Of a stretch of 64,000 nucleotides of DNA, positions 12,217 through 21,733 are shown piece by piece. Under the pieces are notes generated by a model that was not told where the DNA came from, did no database searches, and saw only the letters and a program-made list of their open reading frames with translations. How positions within the stretch are numbered: position 1 is the first letter of the stretch; each line of letters opens with the position of its first letter. Source of the DNA: Isoetes taiwanensis (lineage: Eukaryota > Streptophyta > Lycopodiopsida > Isoetales > Isoetaceae); NCBI GenBank assembly GCA_021234155.1, contig JAJEKV010000176.1, positions 720,448-784,447 of the forward strand. Reading direction: 5' to 3'. The position numbers and the translations under genes are program-made.

Positions 12217-12244
12217 GGACCCCTACTTGTTACAGTAGGGGTCC
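12217..12244. repeat. Perfect hairpin downstream of the reverse transcriptase
   Basis: A perfect 10 bp inverted repeat (GGACCCCTAC and its complement) with an 8-base loop, about 95 bases after the reverse transcriptase stop in the minus orientation. It could be a 3' UTR structure of the element or part of a small insertion. Confidence 0.65.
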
Positions 12245-12337
12245 ATTACAGCCCTATATCAGCTCCTTTTTACCATATTTCTGCAGGTTCATTATTCCAT
12301 TAAGTAGTAAATGAAATATTTGAAATAATCATACCTT

Positions 12338-14398
12338 TCAAAAGTCTTTAAGTATTTGTATCAGTGCGTTGGTGTCATATTTCATTCCTGGAAAGTCACC
12401 GCACTTAATGTATTTGAAAACTCGTCTGGTAATTCCTTTTTTGTCAAAACCATTCTTGACGAAGCTATTCATTAACTCCTGTATATCCTGAGCAGCTTTA
12501 ATGGGACTAGAGTTAACGTACATAAATGGCATAATCTGTGATAAAATGACATTTCTAGCTTGCATGTAAGGTCTGCAGCTACATGCATGAACATATTTCA
12601 TGGCTACAAAGGGCAAGGCCTCCCTTTTATCATATCTGGTGGTCTGAAACAGACCTGTAACCTTATCGAAGACTTGAATGGTCATGTTTAAGAAATTAGC
12701 TTTGCTCCCAAAATATATATTTGGGGTGGTCTCCGTGTATACAGTTTCCTCCTTAATGCCCAAAACCTCCAAATTGTAAATCTGTAGCTCCTTATCTGGT
12801 CCAGCTTTGTCTAAGAACTTCTTTATAATTGGACAATTAATGGCCAACAGATCGTCCATGTACCTAAATACATGTCGGAACATTTTGATATCCTGAAACC
12901 TGCCCTGTTTGGCAAGGTTTTTAATAAAATACATCTCATGCCATGCTAAATATACATTACACCAATTTGGGCTGCAAGAGAAGCCCATTGGAATACCACT
13001 TATTTGCTGCCAGATCCCTTTTCCTAAACTTACAAAGCAATTGGTCAGCAACCAATTGTTAACTTTGATCAATCTTGGTAGACTCATCATCGACCAGCAT
13101 TTTCCTTGAGGTGGGATTTTGAACCACTTTGCTACAATTTTCCCATTACTGGCTGTTTTTATCCACAGCTCATATCTCTTATTTTTCCTCCTCATGTGTT
13201 CCCATGTTATACTGACCACTTTCTCACTGATAGAGCATATGCCGTTATCACCGTATAGAGGAATGCTTTCATAGCATTTGGTGATATCTGCCACGAATAC
13301 TTCTTGAATTTTACTGGGTAGATTCAGGGCAATATCATAAATCGAGTTAGTAATCCAGTTAACATTCAGCATGTTGGGCAAAAATGTGCTAATACTCGCA
13401 CAGTGGTCTTTGGATACTTCAGGCCATAATTCTAAGACTGAATTCAGTACTACTGTAACTATTTCGGCAATCTCAGTGAATATAGTGCCATGAGCGTTGG
13501 TTATCCACCGGTATTCATTCTTATGCGCCTTGAACAGGCCCAAAAGATAGGGTAGCTTTTGGGATTCACAATTGATCTGCCCCATACAGTCCCATATGCC
13601 TTTCTGAATGTCAATGCACAGGGTTTCCTTATCATGTCCTATCGGCGAAAAATCAGAACTAGATAATCTAAGCATAGCCATGTCTCTAATATGTCTTGGG
13701 CATATAAAGGATGGGTTATTGGAAGCTTTGTCTACACCACTGATGTATAGATTTTTGGTCAGCCATTCGAAGTTTTTTATGGCTGCCTGATCATTTAGAG
13801 CAAACTTTACTTCCTTATCTTTACTATAAGCTTCTACAATTTCAAGTCTAGCTTGTTCCATTACCCCCAAGATAACTTGTTCTTTATCTGACTCAAGTAG
13901 GTCTGGAAACTGGAATTTGTGCAGTTCAAAAATTGAGCTACAAGCTTTTCTTATTTCTGCGCTCATGTCCTTCCATACTAGCGTCCTGTCTGGTATATGG
14001 TTCAGGCCCTTCCTGAACATATTCCTAAGCAACTTATTTCGGACAATCTCAATGCTGGTGGTCCTGATATGACCTATATTCTTATCCACAAAACTTTTTA
14101 AATTGGGATTTGAGCAGGGGCAGTTAGGTTCATCATCTTGTGCAAATACGTAATAGGGCTTGTAGCATAATTCTTTGAGGCTTTCAACATACTTCCAAGC
14201 GAACATGGTTCCCTCCATTATTGTATCCCCAGTATCACCAAGCACCATCCTCATGTGTCGATGCACAATTTTTGGTAAGCAAATTTTATCTATTATCTTA
14301 GATAAGAAAAAACAGTGCACTATTTTCTTCTTGCACTTTTCCCCACTTTCTGATAGGTATAATCTTCCTTGACAATCTCTCATGACTGACCTTGAAAC
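12338..14398 (-). CDS. Penelope-like reverse transcriptase (final exon)
   Basis: From the ATG at 14383 this is a 681-residue protein copying RNA into DNA. Visible motifs in order: a CPC segment followed by GHIRTT...NKLLR (88-120); RT1-like LFKAHKNEYRWI (283-294); motif A FVADITKCYESIP with Asp366; motif B SGIPMGFSCSP (462-472); motif C FRYMDD (506-511); and a C-terminal TTRYDKREALPF block (581-592) shared with Penelope-like and related reverse transcriptases. All three catalytic Asp (366, 510, 511) are kept and the frame is uninterrupted. The frame also stays open upstream to a candidate 3' splice site at 14399-14400, so it may be read as the last exon of a longer gene. YMDD instead of the usual Y(I/V)DD and the YESIP motif A are atypical. 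I see no endonuclease domain. Confidence 0.85.
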   Translation of the reverse strand, partial: VSRSVMRDCQGRLYLSESGEKCKKKIVHCFFLSKIIDKICLPKIVHRHMRMVLGDTGDTIMEGTMFAWKYVESLKELCYKPYYVFAQDDEPNCPCSNPNLKSFVDKNIGHIRTTSIEIVRNKLLRNMFRKGLNHIPDRTLVWKDMSAEIRKACSSIFELHKFQFPDLLESDKEQVILGVMEQARLEIVEAYSKDKEVKFALNDQAAIKNFEWLTKNLYISGVDKASNNPSFICPRHIRDMAMLRLSSSDFSPIGHDKETLCIDIQKGIWDCMGQINCESQKLPYLLGLFKAHKNEYRWITNAHGTIFTEIAEIVTVVLNSVLELWPEVSKDHCASISTFLPNMLNVNWITNSIYDIALNLPSKIQEVFVADITKCYESIPLYGDNGICSISEKVVSITWEHMRRKNKRYELWIKTASNGKIVAKWFKIPPQGKCWSMMSLPRLIKVNNWLLTNCFVSLGKGIWQQISGIPMGFSCSPNWCNVYLAWHEMYFIKNLAKQGRFQDIKMFRHVFRYMDDLLAINCPIIKKFLDKAGPDKELQIYNLEVLGIKEETVYTETTPNIYFGSKANFLNMTIQVFDKVTGLFQTTRYDKREALPFVAMKYVHACSCRPYMQARNVILSQIMPFMYVNSSPIKAAQDIQELMNSFVKNGFDKKGITRRVFKYIKCGDFPGMKYDTNALIQILKDF

Positions 14399-14791
14399 CT
14401 GTACACATTAAATCATTAAATATATTAGATCTTATACCTTAGGTCTTAACTTTAGACTCGCAGCCGATATGGCTATCTTGGTGGCTTTTTCTTTGGCTCA
14501 AGCAAAGAATTTTGCATCTCCTTTTAGTCTGGCATGGGCAAATGGCATGCCAGCTATTATTGTCAAATGGATCCTTCTTAAAAAGGAGGTCCAGACTTTA
14601 ATAAAGAACTCCTATATTAAGGAGGTATTATATGTCATAATCCCAACGTATTTGGGATTTTGTTATTATTAACCTTCTAAAAAATGCAAGACTGTATGAG
14701 AAAAATCATAAAATTCTCTTTATAATATTAAGAAACCAACATAGTAATAGAAACGGTCTCTTATATCCAAAAACAGTAGATAGGCTCATAC
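14399..14791 (-). other. Candidate 393 nt intron of the retroelement gene
   Basis: On the minus strand a GTATGAG donor (14791) and an acceptor ending GTGTACAG (14399) bound the segment. Both flanking exons are open and in phase 0 across it. The codon immediately before the donor is TAG (14794-14792), so the joined frame would carry one stop exactly at the junction. Confidence 0.55.
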
Positions 14792-15834
14792 CTATTGGTC
14801 GTACTTTAGCTGCTGCACGATACCATCAATTGCTTTTATGTCCTGGTTGTGCCCCACCTTGGTAACCGAGTTGTCTATAGTTCCTGGTGTACACAGTTGT
14901 TCAATAGCTGAGTTCTCGGCTATGCTTGAGCTGCCTCCTCCAGGTGAAACAGTAATTCGGGGTGGTGTATACCCCTTTCCAGCTCCCATAGTTATAGTTC
15001 TGGGCTTCGGCTGTTTGTTCTTCCTGTTTTGATTGTTGCTATACCCTGTTTCCAGACTGAGCATGAAGGTAACAGGTTTGATGCTTTTTTCACAGGTTAT
15101 AGCCATACGAGAGGTTTGGCTATCCAGCTTTAAATCTGCCCATGGATCCGCTGCCTGCAAAAAAGTCATGTGGATAAGAGTTTCTCTTACTTCCAAATAC
15201 GACAGATAAGCAATTATGCTGTCCTTGAGTGTGGTCTTCATGAACTTTCTCATTGAGACCATTTGGGCTACAGTAGACATATCTGGGAAGATAGCTTCCA
15301 GATTATTAAACATGTACCAAATGGCGTGGTCCAACCACGTCATGTTATCTTTGCAAGCATTTCCCCTGAACCTAGGTTCACAGACACACTTAAAGTACGG
15401 GCACATGCTTCTCCATACTCTTTTGAGGTAGAATGTGTCCCTTGTGATGGTTGAGTAGGCCATGTGGCCCTTTTGCCTGATATAGATGTGATCGTCTATG
15501 CTGCACTTTTTATCAAAAAATCGGTGATCGATTTTCAGTTTGATTTTTTCTTTGTGTATAACCTTCTCCATCCTTTCTGCAGCAATTTTAGCTCCTCTTT
15601 CCTGTTCTGATGTGATGTCCCCTAACATAACCCATGCTTCTCGGCTGATAGGTGCTAGAGCTCCGAAGTTTTTAGTGCGCCAAATTCCTTGGTTACAGAA
15701 CAACGAATGGCCCTCTACTAGCCTCTCGGGTATAATGGGGAAGATATGACAGTTATGGAGTGTGAAGCCAAACTCCTTGTCATCATCTCCTCCCACAACA
15801 GTGTTTTTGTCCCCCATGGCCTTTTTATCCTGTT
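14792..15834 (-). CDS. Retroelement ORF of unknown function (third exon)
   Basis: An open frame of about 347 codons on the minus strand, with an internal ATG at 15817. The protein has a Cys/His-containing patch (CPYFKCVCEPRFRGNAC) around the middle, and a Pro/Gly/Ser-rich, basic C-terminal third. I do not recognise a family. It ends in TAG at 14794-14792 directly before a candidate splice donor. Upstream it can be joined in frame to the 15900-16341 exon by removing 65 bases. It could be a gag-like nucleoprotein or the N-terminal part of one polyprotein with the reverse transcriptase; both are inference. Confidence 0.6.
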
Positions 15835-15899
15835 CTAACAACAGGCTTTCCCCAAATGGGTCTTCGTTTCGTTTGTGTCCTCATTGCTGCTCTGCTTAC
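15835..15899 (-). other. Candidate 65 nt mini-intron
   Basis: A strong donor (G|GTAAGC at 15899) and an acceptor ending TTGTTAG (15835) allow an in-frame phase-1 join. Without splicing, the upstream frame stops at 15837-15835, overlapping the next open frame. The length is near the lower limit for plant introns, so a frameshift or a separate start at 15817 remains possible. Confidence 0.4.
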
Positions 15900-16341
15900 C
15901 TTTATCCATATGTGCTTTGCTCAGACTAGGCTTTTTTATTTTATTCGCCTTTTCCAGGGCTGGAACCCCAATAAAGAACTGTGTCTTGGCTTTGTCTTCT
16001 TCCATAGTCCACTTGTATACTTTGGTGGGTAAATCTTCATAGATTTCTTCTACTAGCTTCACAGCTTCATCCCAATCTACACCAGCCTTATTCAATTTTG
16101 GTATGAGCTTCAGCCAGCAACTAAATCCTAGATGGTTGATTGCTGATAGTTCGTCAGGCTTTCTCAACACTTCCTTTTCAATCAATAAAGCATGCACCAT
16201 GGGATTCTTGATGCAGCACAGGAGCGTTTGGACTGCGTAGCTTGGACATGTGATTTTACTTGCTGCATAGCCAATAGGTCCTAGGTCTTTATTCCATGTT
16301 GGTGGTATAAACTCCACCTGTGTTTGTGTTTCCTCATCATC
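15900..16341 (-). CDS. Retroelement ORF of unknown function (second exon)
   Basis: About 147 codons on the minus strand, beginning right after a TTTCAG acceptor (16344-16342). Unspliced, the frame runs on from an ATG at 16353 to a stop at 15835. The protein starts acidic, has a central helical segment with several Trp, and turns lysine-rich at its end. No family is recognised. Phase and splice sites link it to exon 1 in the right terminal repeat. Confidence 0.6.
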
Positions 16342-17790
16342 CTGAAATATCATTCAGATTATTCAATAATGTTGGGAAATAGAAAGTAGCGCTCTTAATG
16401 TTATCAAAAGATAAAATGCAGCACTGATATGACCAATGCAACGAAATGTCTAAAAAAAACCCGGACTTAACTAGTTCAGCCAACAGACCTACTAGCCATT
16501 CACACTACCTTAGTCAATCCTTCAGTAGTTTTATCGTTCCGTACAATAGTTGAGCTCACTATAGACGGTGCACTTTACTATGATCCTAAAAGTCTTTTGA
16601 CTTAAATATTTTACTGTCTCCAAACATCTTAGATCAGAAACATTTGAATACATCATCTTTAGTTGCTTAAGGATTATATCTTACATGTCTGCATGCATGC
16701 ACGACTCCCTATCTGTATGTAATCCTTAAACTTTTGACATTGTCTTTAAATATCATAGTTTTACTATGTGCTTAACCATGTAAATTCCTTTTTCTTATTC
16801 CTATCTATTCCTGGAGGGAAATGGCCAGAATCAGCATTCCTTTTAGCATTCCATTCATGCTTTTCATCCATGTTTCACAACCTTGTGATATCCATTTCAG
16901 CATAAAATTTAAACAAGTATATTTCAGTATTGCTGCTAAACTTCTGATGTATTTACAGCTTAACGGTGATTCTACTAGCATGAGCTGCCTCATATCCAGA
17001 AAAAGCATTATGCTGTCTTATATTTATATAATGAAAACCATAGAACTAACAACAGATGGATAGATCCATCATATCTTTGGAAAATACAAACATATTTTTT
17101 TGACACAAGACTTTGCTTTTTAGTCTGTAACTTTGCAGCAAAATCAGCAGATATTCTTGTGCCTCTACACTTAAAACTTTCATTTACTGTTATTTAAAGA
17201 GCAGTACTATTTTCTGATTAACAACCAGCACTATAAGTTCATCAAAAACCTCATAAGTCTTATAAAGATACTTATGCTTCCCTAAGATGACGTCCATGTG
17301 CTTGCACCAGCTTGTTCTACTTGGTATTGGGATAATTTGGTGATATTCTTGAGCTTGTATTATTGAACCACACATCCTTCCGAGCTAAAACACCTCATAA
17401 CAGCAAAAAATAGCACATAAGGAGAAGAAAAACCATGTACCTGCAGCCAACCATGCAAACATTAGCGATAAACTCGGTATTGATGCAAGGGCCAAAAGGT
17501 ACGTTTGGTTTTTCTTGGCTTATCGCCCTTTACCAAATGTACCATCTTTGCCCTTGATTAGTAATAACTGTATGAAGAATGTATATATCAAATGCTCAGA
17601 AACTTAAACCTATAGCATATCTGTTACCTTAGCAGATATGATAAGAAAGCATACTATTTATATACTTCAATCCACATGATGCGGTTTTAAACTAGAATTT
17701 CCAAAATAATACGAAATCATACTATTTATTTACTTCAATCCACATGAGGTGGTTTTAATCTAGAACTCCCAAAACAATATTTATAATAAC
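16342..17790 (-). other. Candidate 1449 nt intron spanning the pseudo-LTR boundary
   Basis: The donor CTGCAG|GTTATT at 17790 and acceptor ATATTTCAG|GAT at 16342 are both phase 0. The intron would cover most of the right terminal repeat. In the left repeat copy the donor region is altered, where the right copy has CTGCAG. Confidence 0.55.
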
Positions 17791-18631
17791 CTGCAGATCG
17801 TCTTCTTCTGAAGATATATCACCACCAGGTTGGGTTTCAGGCACAAATGCTTCAGCACTCCCTCTATAAGGACCAGCTGGTCTTTTATTGAATCCTCCAC
17901 CTCTCTTGGTTACGTATCCATCACTATAACCTCTTCTATTATCATATCCCCTGCCATTGCCTCTTCTCTCCATTTGTAGAGCTTCCAATCTCACTGAGTT
18001 CTCACACCATAAGAGTTCCCTATCAGTCTCCCAGGCGGGCGTTTCTTCCTCAGTACTACTTCCTCCTGATAAACTATGGTCGAAACTCATCTTTCTTAAG
18101 GTAAACGTTTTACTTGGGAAACCCTTATGCCTTAAAGGCCAACTGCATGTCAGGCCTGCAATTGTTTTCTTCAAGAAATGCAGCCGGATTCTCCATATCC
18201 GCCTTTTCTTTCTCTTCTTGTAGTTGGCTATAGACTTTTCAGAAAGAAAGAGATAGCCATTCTGACCTTTTGGGGAATCCCCCGCTCTCCCCATGCTAGC
18301 TTGCTGCAATAACTTCCGACGGTTTGCCAGGTTAGCCCATCGCTTCTGCCACACTAGGGTTTCGCTTGGGATATCTGCACTTGGTATTTTTCTTTTCTTA
18401 AAGTTAACCTTGCAAAACCATGCTCATATGGTTCACATTAGGGATAAAATAAGCAACTCTGAACCTTTGATTTTCATGTTAATGGCTCAGATATTTGGTC
18501 GAGAGAACCTATTAGAGATATTACTAAGGGCACTTGCATTTAGAGTTACAATTCCCTCTTTTTTGAGACTTATCCCATTACACATTATAGAAGCTTAGGA
18601 TCTAGGCTACTTTTATTACCTAGGCATATAT
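16460..18631 (-). repeat. Right (5') pseudo-LTR
   Basis: Direct repeat of 9941-12121 in the same orientation. It contains intact exon 1 of the element gene and should hold the promoter for minus-strand transcription; I see no certain TATA box. Confidence 0.9.
17791..18423 (-). CDS. Retroelement exon 1: basic, RGG-rich protein
   Basis: The frame is open from the stop-bounded position 18423 to the donor at 17790. The first in-frame ATG is near 18291 (MGRAGD), but coding character extends upstream (several Lys/Arg and TLVWQKRW), so the true start or an upstream exon is uncertain. The product is very basic with a KKRKKRR-type stretch (possible nuclear localisation) and an Arg-Gly rich tract (RRGNGRGYDNRRGY) typical of RNA-binding regions, ending in an acidic SSEEDD segment. 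A role in binding element RNA is inference. Confidence 0.6.
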
Positions 18632-18659
18632 ATAAAAAAAAAAAAAAAAAAAAAAAAGA

Positions 18660-19153
18660 GACATTTTTGGTACCTATATTTTGTCTTCAACGAATCTCTA
18701 CCTCGGCCACCTCAACTCATCCCATCAATTACTGCTCCAAAATGTGGCTAGCATTTTTGCAAACACCAAACTGACCATGATTATCCGGTAATTAGCTGGG
18801 CAATGTGGGTCGTTTGCCTTGTAGATAGGAATAACTCTACTAGTGGTCCACTGCGGAAGGAAACCTTCATGTAATGCCATGTTGAATAAGGTAGTTAAGA
18901 CTAGTACTATAGATGACCCTGCCCACTTGAGCAACTCTGGCTACATGATACCATCCAAGTCTCCCACTTTTCCATTGGCAAGGTGCTATAAGCCTCGGAT
19001 AACATCCGCCTCTGTGATATCCAGCATTGGGCCTATCTGTGAGGGTATTGCTGCTCGTACACCTTGAGGATCGTAGAACTGCTACAAGTATTGCCCCCAC
19101 TATTTGAAAGTGATGTTTCCTGTATGTTGTACGGGCTTTCTGGGCGAACACCT
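18660..19153 (-). pseudogene. LINE reverse transcriptase fragment (left part)
   Basis: Minus-strand translation gives a non-LTR reverse transcriptase N-terminal region: FYDPQ, ITEADVIRGL, LANGKVGDLDG, LFNMALHEGFLPQW, VIPIYKANDPHCPANYR. Several stops are single C-to-T or G-to-A changes, such as TAG where TGG or CAG is expected. It is separated from its upstream part (24271-24770) by a 5.1 kb insertion. Confidence 0.8.
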
Positions 19154-19177
19154 CAAGAGAATGCCTGCTAGACGTCA

Positions 19178-19510
19178 AAAGTGACGATTTGTATGACGAA
19201 TAAGATGACATATAGCCTGACGAATATAGCCTGACGATTATCCTGACGAATAGTCTGACGAAACACTTCCTGACGATATTCTTGATGCATAATCTGACTA
19301 ATACATTTCCTAACTATCTGACGAGCACTCTGACTCATAGCCTGACGATAGTTCCTGACAACTAATCTGACTATGAGGCTGACTAATATCCTGACAATAC
19401 GGTTGATTAATAACCTGACTAAAATACTGACTAAAGCTCTGACTCAATATGTGAGTATTATTCTGACTCTAGTGCTGACTAGTAACCTGACACATGAATT
19501 ACTCACTTAA
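19178..19510. repeat. Left subterminal TGAC repeat array
   Basis: About twenty copies of a degenerate 12-18 bp unit built on CTGACGAAT or CTGACTAAT. Units nearest the end favour TGACGA, and inner ones TGACTA. Confidence 0.8.
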
Positions 19511-20199
19511 AGCATTCATCATGTATCACCTCTATCGCAAGTTCTAGGATAAGTTTAGTTTGGTTTTTTGTTTGAAGTTCTTGTATGGTCCATATGTTTT
19601 GATTGAATCCTTAGCACTTTAATATCATCCATGAAACACCAATGACTTTGATGTACCTATATGATTACGATGACAATAAGAGGTTATATCTTGGTATGAG
19701 TGGTTCGAGATAAGTTTAGTTTAGTTTTTTTTTAACTCTTTTGTGTGATTTCGTTTTTAGTTCTTTCATGCCATAGAATGGTAGGAAGCTCCCAGTGCAA
19801 AATCAAAAATTTGCGCCACTGCACAAGTGTGGTTCTTTGCCATTGTACAAGTTGCCACTTGCCGTATTCCTAGTTAAAGATGTAACATGCTATCTTTTTG
19901 TCAGGTAAAATATTATCTCCAAAAGAATATTTATTCTATACACTAGACCATGGTGGTAGGATCTGCTTTTGCCAATGTGTACATGGCTTATAATGGAATT
20001 GTGAAAAAAAGATTATGCCAATTGTTAACAAATTGGGAATTGGACAAGAAGCATGATTGATATCGTGGAGCCATCATGCTTATGCTCTTCTATATGGTGA
20101 TTGATGGTCTAATATAGGATGGCTATAAGGTCAAGTCTCAACATTGAGCCTGTCCCAAAAATATGCTTGCATCATATATTTGACATTTGGAACTTTTAT

Positions 20200-21733
20200 T
20201 GTGACGTTCCACGTATTTCTATGCCCTTTTGGGTATAAATACATGACACGTCACTATGAATAATTAATGGTGCATTAATTATTCATAAGCTAAGGGTAGC
20301 TATGTTAATCACTAATTATTAAGGTGGAAACCTAACCCTAAACCCTAATTCGAATTTAAGGCTTAACCTAATATTAAACGGGGTTAAATTATTAACTTAG
20401 TTAATAATAACCAATCTAGAGTTGCCACCTGGCCCAAAATGAGTGGGCAAGGTAGGCTTGCTAACTTGGAACACCCAATTCCGCCCCAATTTGCCCCAAA
20501 TCACTGGGGAAAATTGGTGGAGCTGCTGTTCAACCTTGGTTTCCGCCAGAAGGATGGAGAACCAGAGAGATAGCTATGATAACTGTTAGTTTAGCGTAGC
20601 TTGTGTTCTTCTGACCCTTGTTTGAGTAAATGGATGATTAGACTCTATTCTATGATCTACTTATGATGATGATGATGGATGTTTATATATGATTCTATTT
20701 TCTCTTTCTATTCCTCTTGTGTTCTATTGGATTAAGGGGGCATAGAGACCTAAAGGCTATCTAGATTTAGTGATGCTCGTAGCTAGAACCCCTTAAATCC
20801 CATTAAATGTGGCATGTGAATAAGAGCCCACCTAGCTGTGGATTATGATGTGATTCAGCACCAAATAATGAGTATGATGACGAATCGGGGGTGGGGTCCT
20901 GCTTAGCGTGGCTACATGACTTCTATAGTGTGCTAGGCTTATGGTCGGTCACAGAGAGGGCCGGGTATGGGTCTGACACCCCCTGGCTCGCAGGTGACGT
21001 GCCTATATGGACGCCCTGGACTCGAACGCGCAGGTGAGCCCGCCTTTAGATTTAGGGGAGTAAGCAGGTTCGACGCGGGGGTCCGGGATGTGGCCATGGG
21101 GTTCTCTAGCACACTCGGGGACCCATCATACTCGGGGAGGGGATGCCTCTCTGACCTGCCTCATCGGACCAGGGAGATGTAGCCCGGAGTAGTTCCATAG
21201 GGATAGGGTGATTCCATGGGATTTCGTCTCCGGAAGGTTATAACCATGCCATAGCATGTTCCAGCCTATCTGCAAAGTGTGCACAGGCGGATGGAGTGGA
21301 CTACTCTAGTCATTGTTCTATTGCCAGCCAACGCCATGTTATACCTTTGTCTTCTGTTATCCGGAGGCCTTGACTGTCAGCCGACCCCCATGAGTCTGAG
21401 CCCGGGTTAGAGCCCTTTTTGTGGTGCATTTCCTTTGTTATGTTGATGTTCTGTTGTATTCTTATGGATGGTGATGGGCCACCCTTCATGACCGTATGTT
21501 ATTTATTTGCATTGTTGCCAGGTGCTAACATTGTATGTATGCTTCTGCCATATAGGATTTCCATAGAAAGCGTGGGACAAATGACACCTCCGTGTCCTTC
21601 ACCCGGACACTTGCTCATCACAAGTGGTCCGAGTCAGATGGAGGGCGGTTCTATCGTGGTATAGTCGCCATGGAAGAAGGGATTTCCCGTATCTGTACGA
21701 TGGGAGCATCGTATAGAGCCGGGAAGCGTCACA
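20200..21733 (+). mobile_element. Solo LTR, TGTGACG family
   Basis: 1534 bp bounded by TGTGACG and CGTCACA and flanked by a perfect 5 bp duplication TTTAT (20195-20199 and 21734-21738). It matches the LTR at 32050-33610. The TATA-like TATAAAT near 20234 is at a plausible promoter position. A solo LTR with intact target duplication implies full insertion followed by LTR-LTR recombination. Confidence 0.9.

Larger units (their letters stand above)
9941..18631 (-). mobile_element. Penelope-like retroelement with 2.18 kb direct terminal repeats
   Basis: Two direct repeats (9941-12121 and 16460-18631) enclose a 4.3 kb interior encoding a reverse transcriptase on the minus strand. The first coding exon lies inside the right repeat, so the left repeat holds a second, 3' copy of it. 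This fits the pseudo-LTR arrangement known for Penelope-like elements, which also often keep introns. There is no TG...CA terminus, tRNA primer site, integrase or protease, which argues against an LTR retrotransposon. No GIY-YIG endonuclease is recognisable, so assignment to a named Penelope clade is open. Confidence 0.72.

Noticed and set aside
14792-15841. Start of the third retroelement frame at 15841
   Set aside because: The codon at 15841 is TTG. The first ATG is at 15817, and an in-frame splice join from the previous exon is equally plausible.
9941-18631. Ordinary LTR retrotransposon
   Set aside because: The direct repeats lack TG...CA ends, no tRNA primer site or purine tract adjoins them, and no integrase or protease is encoded.
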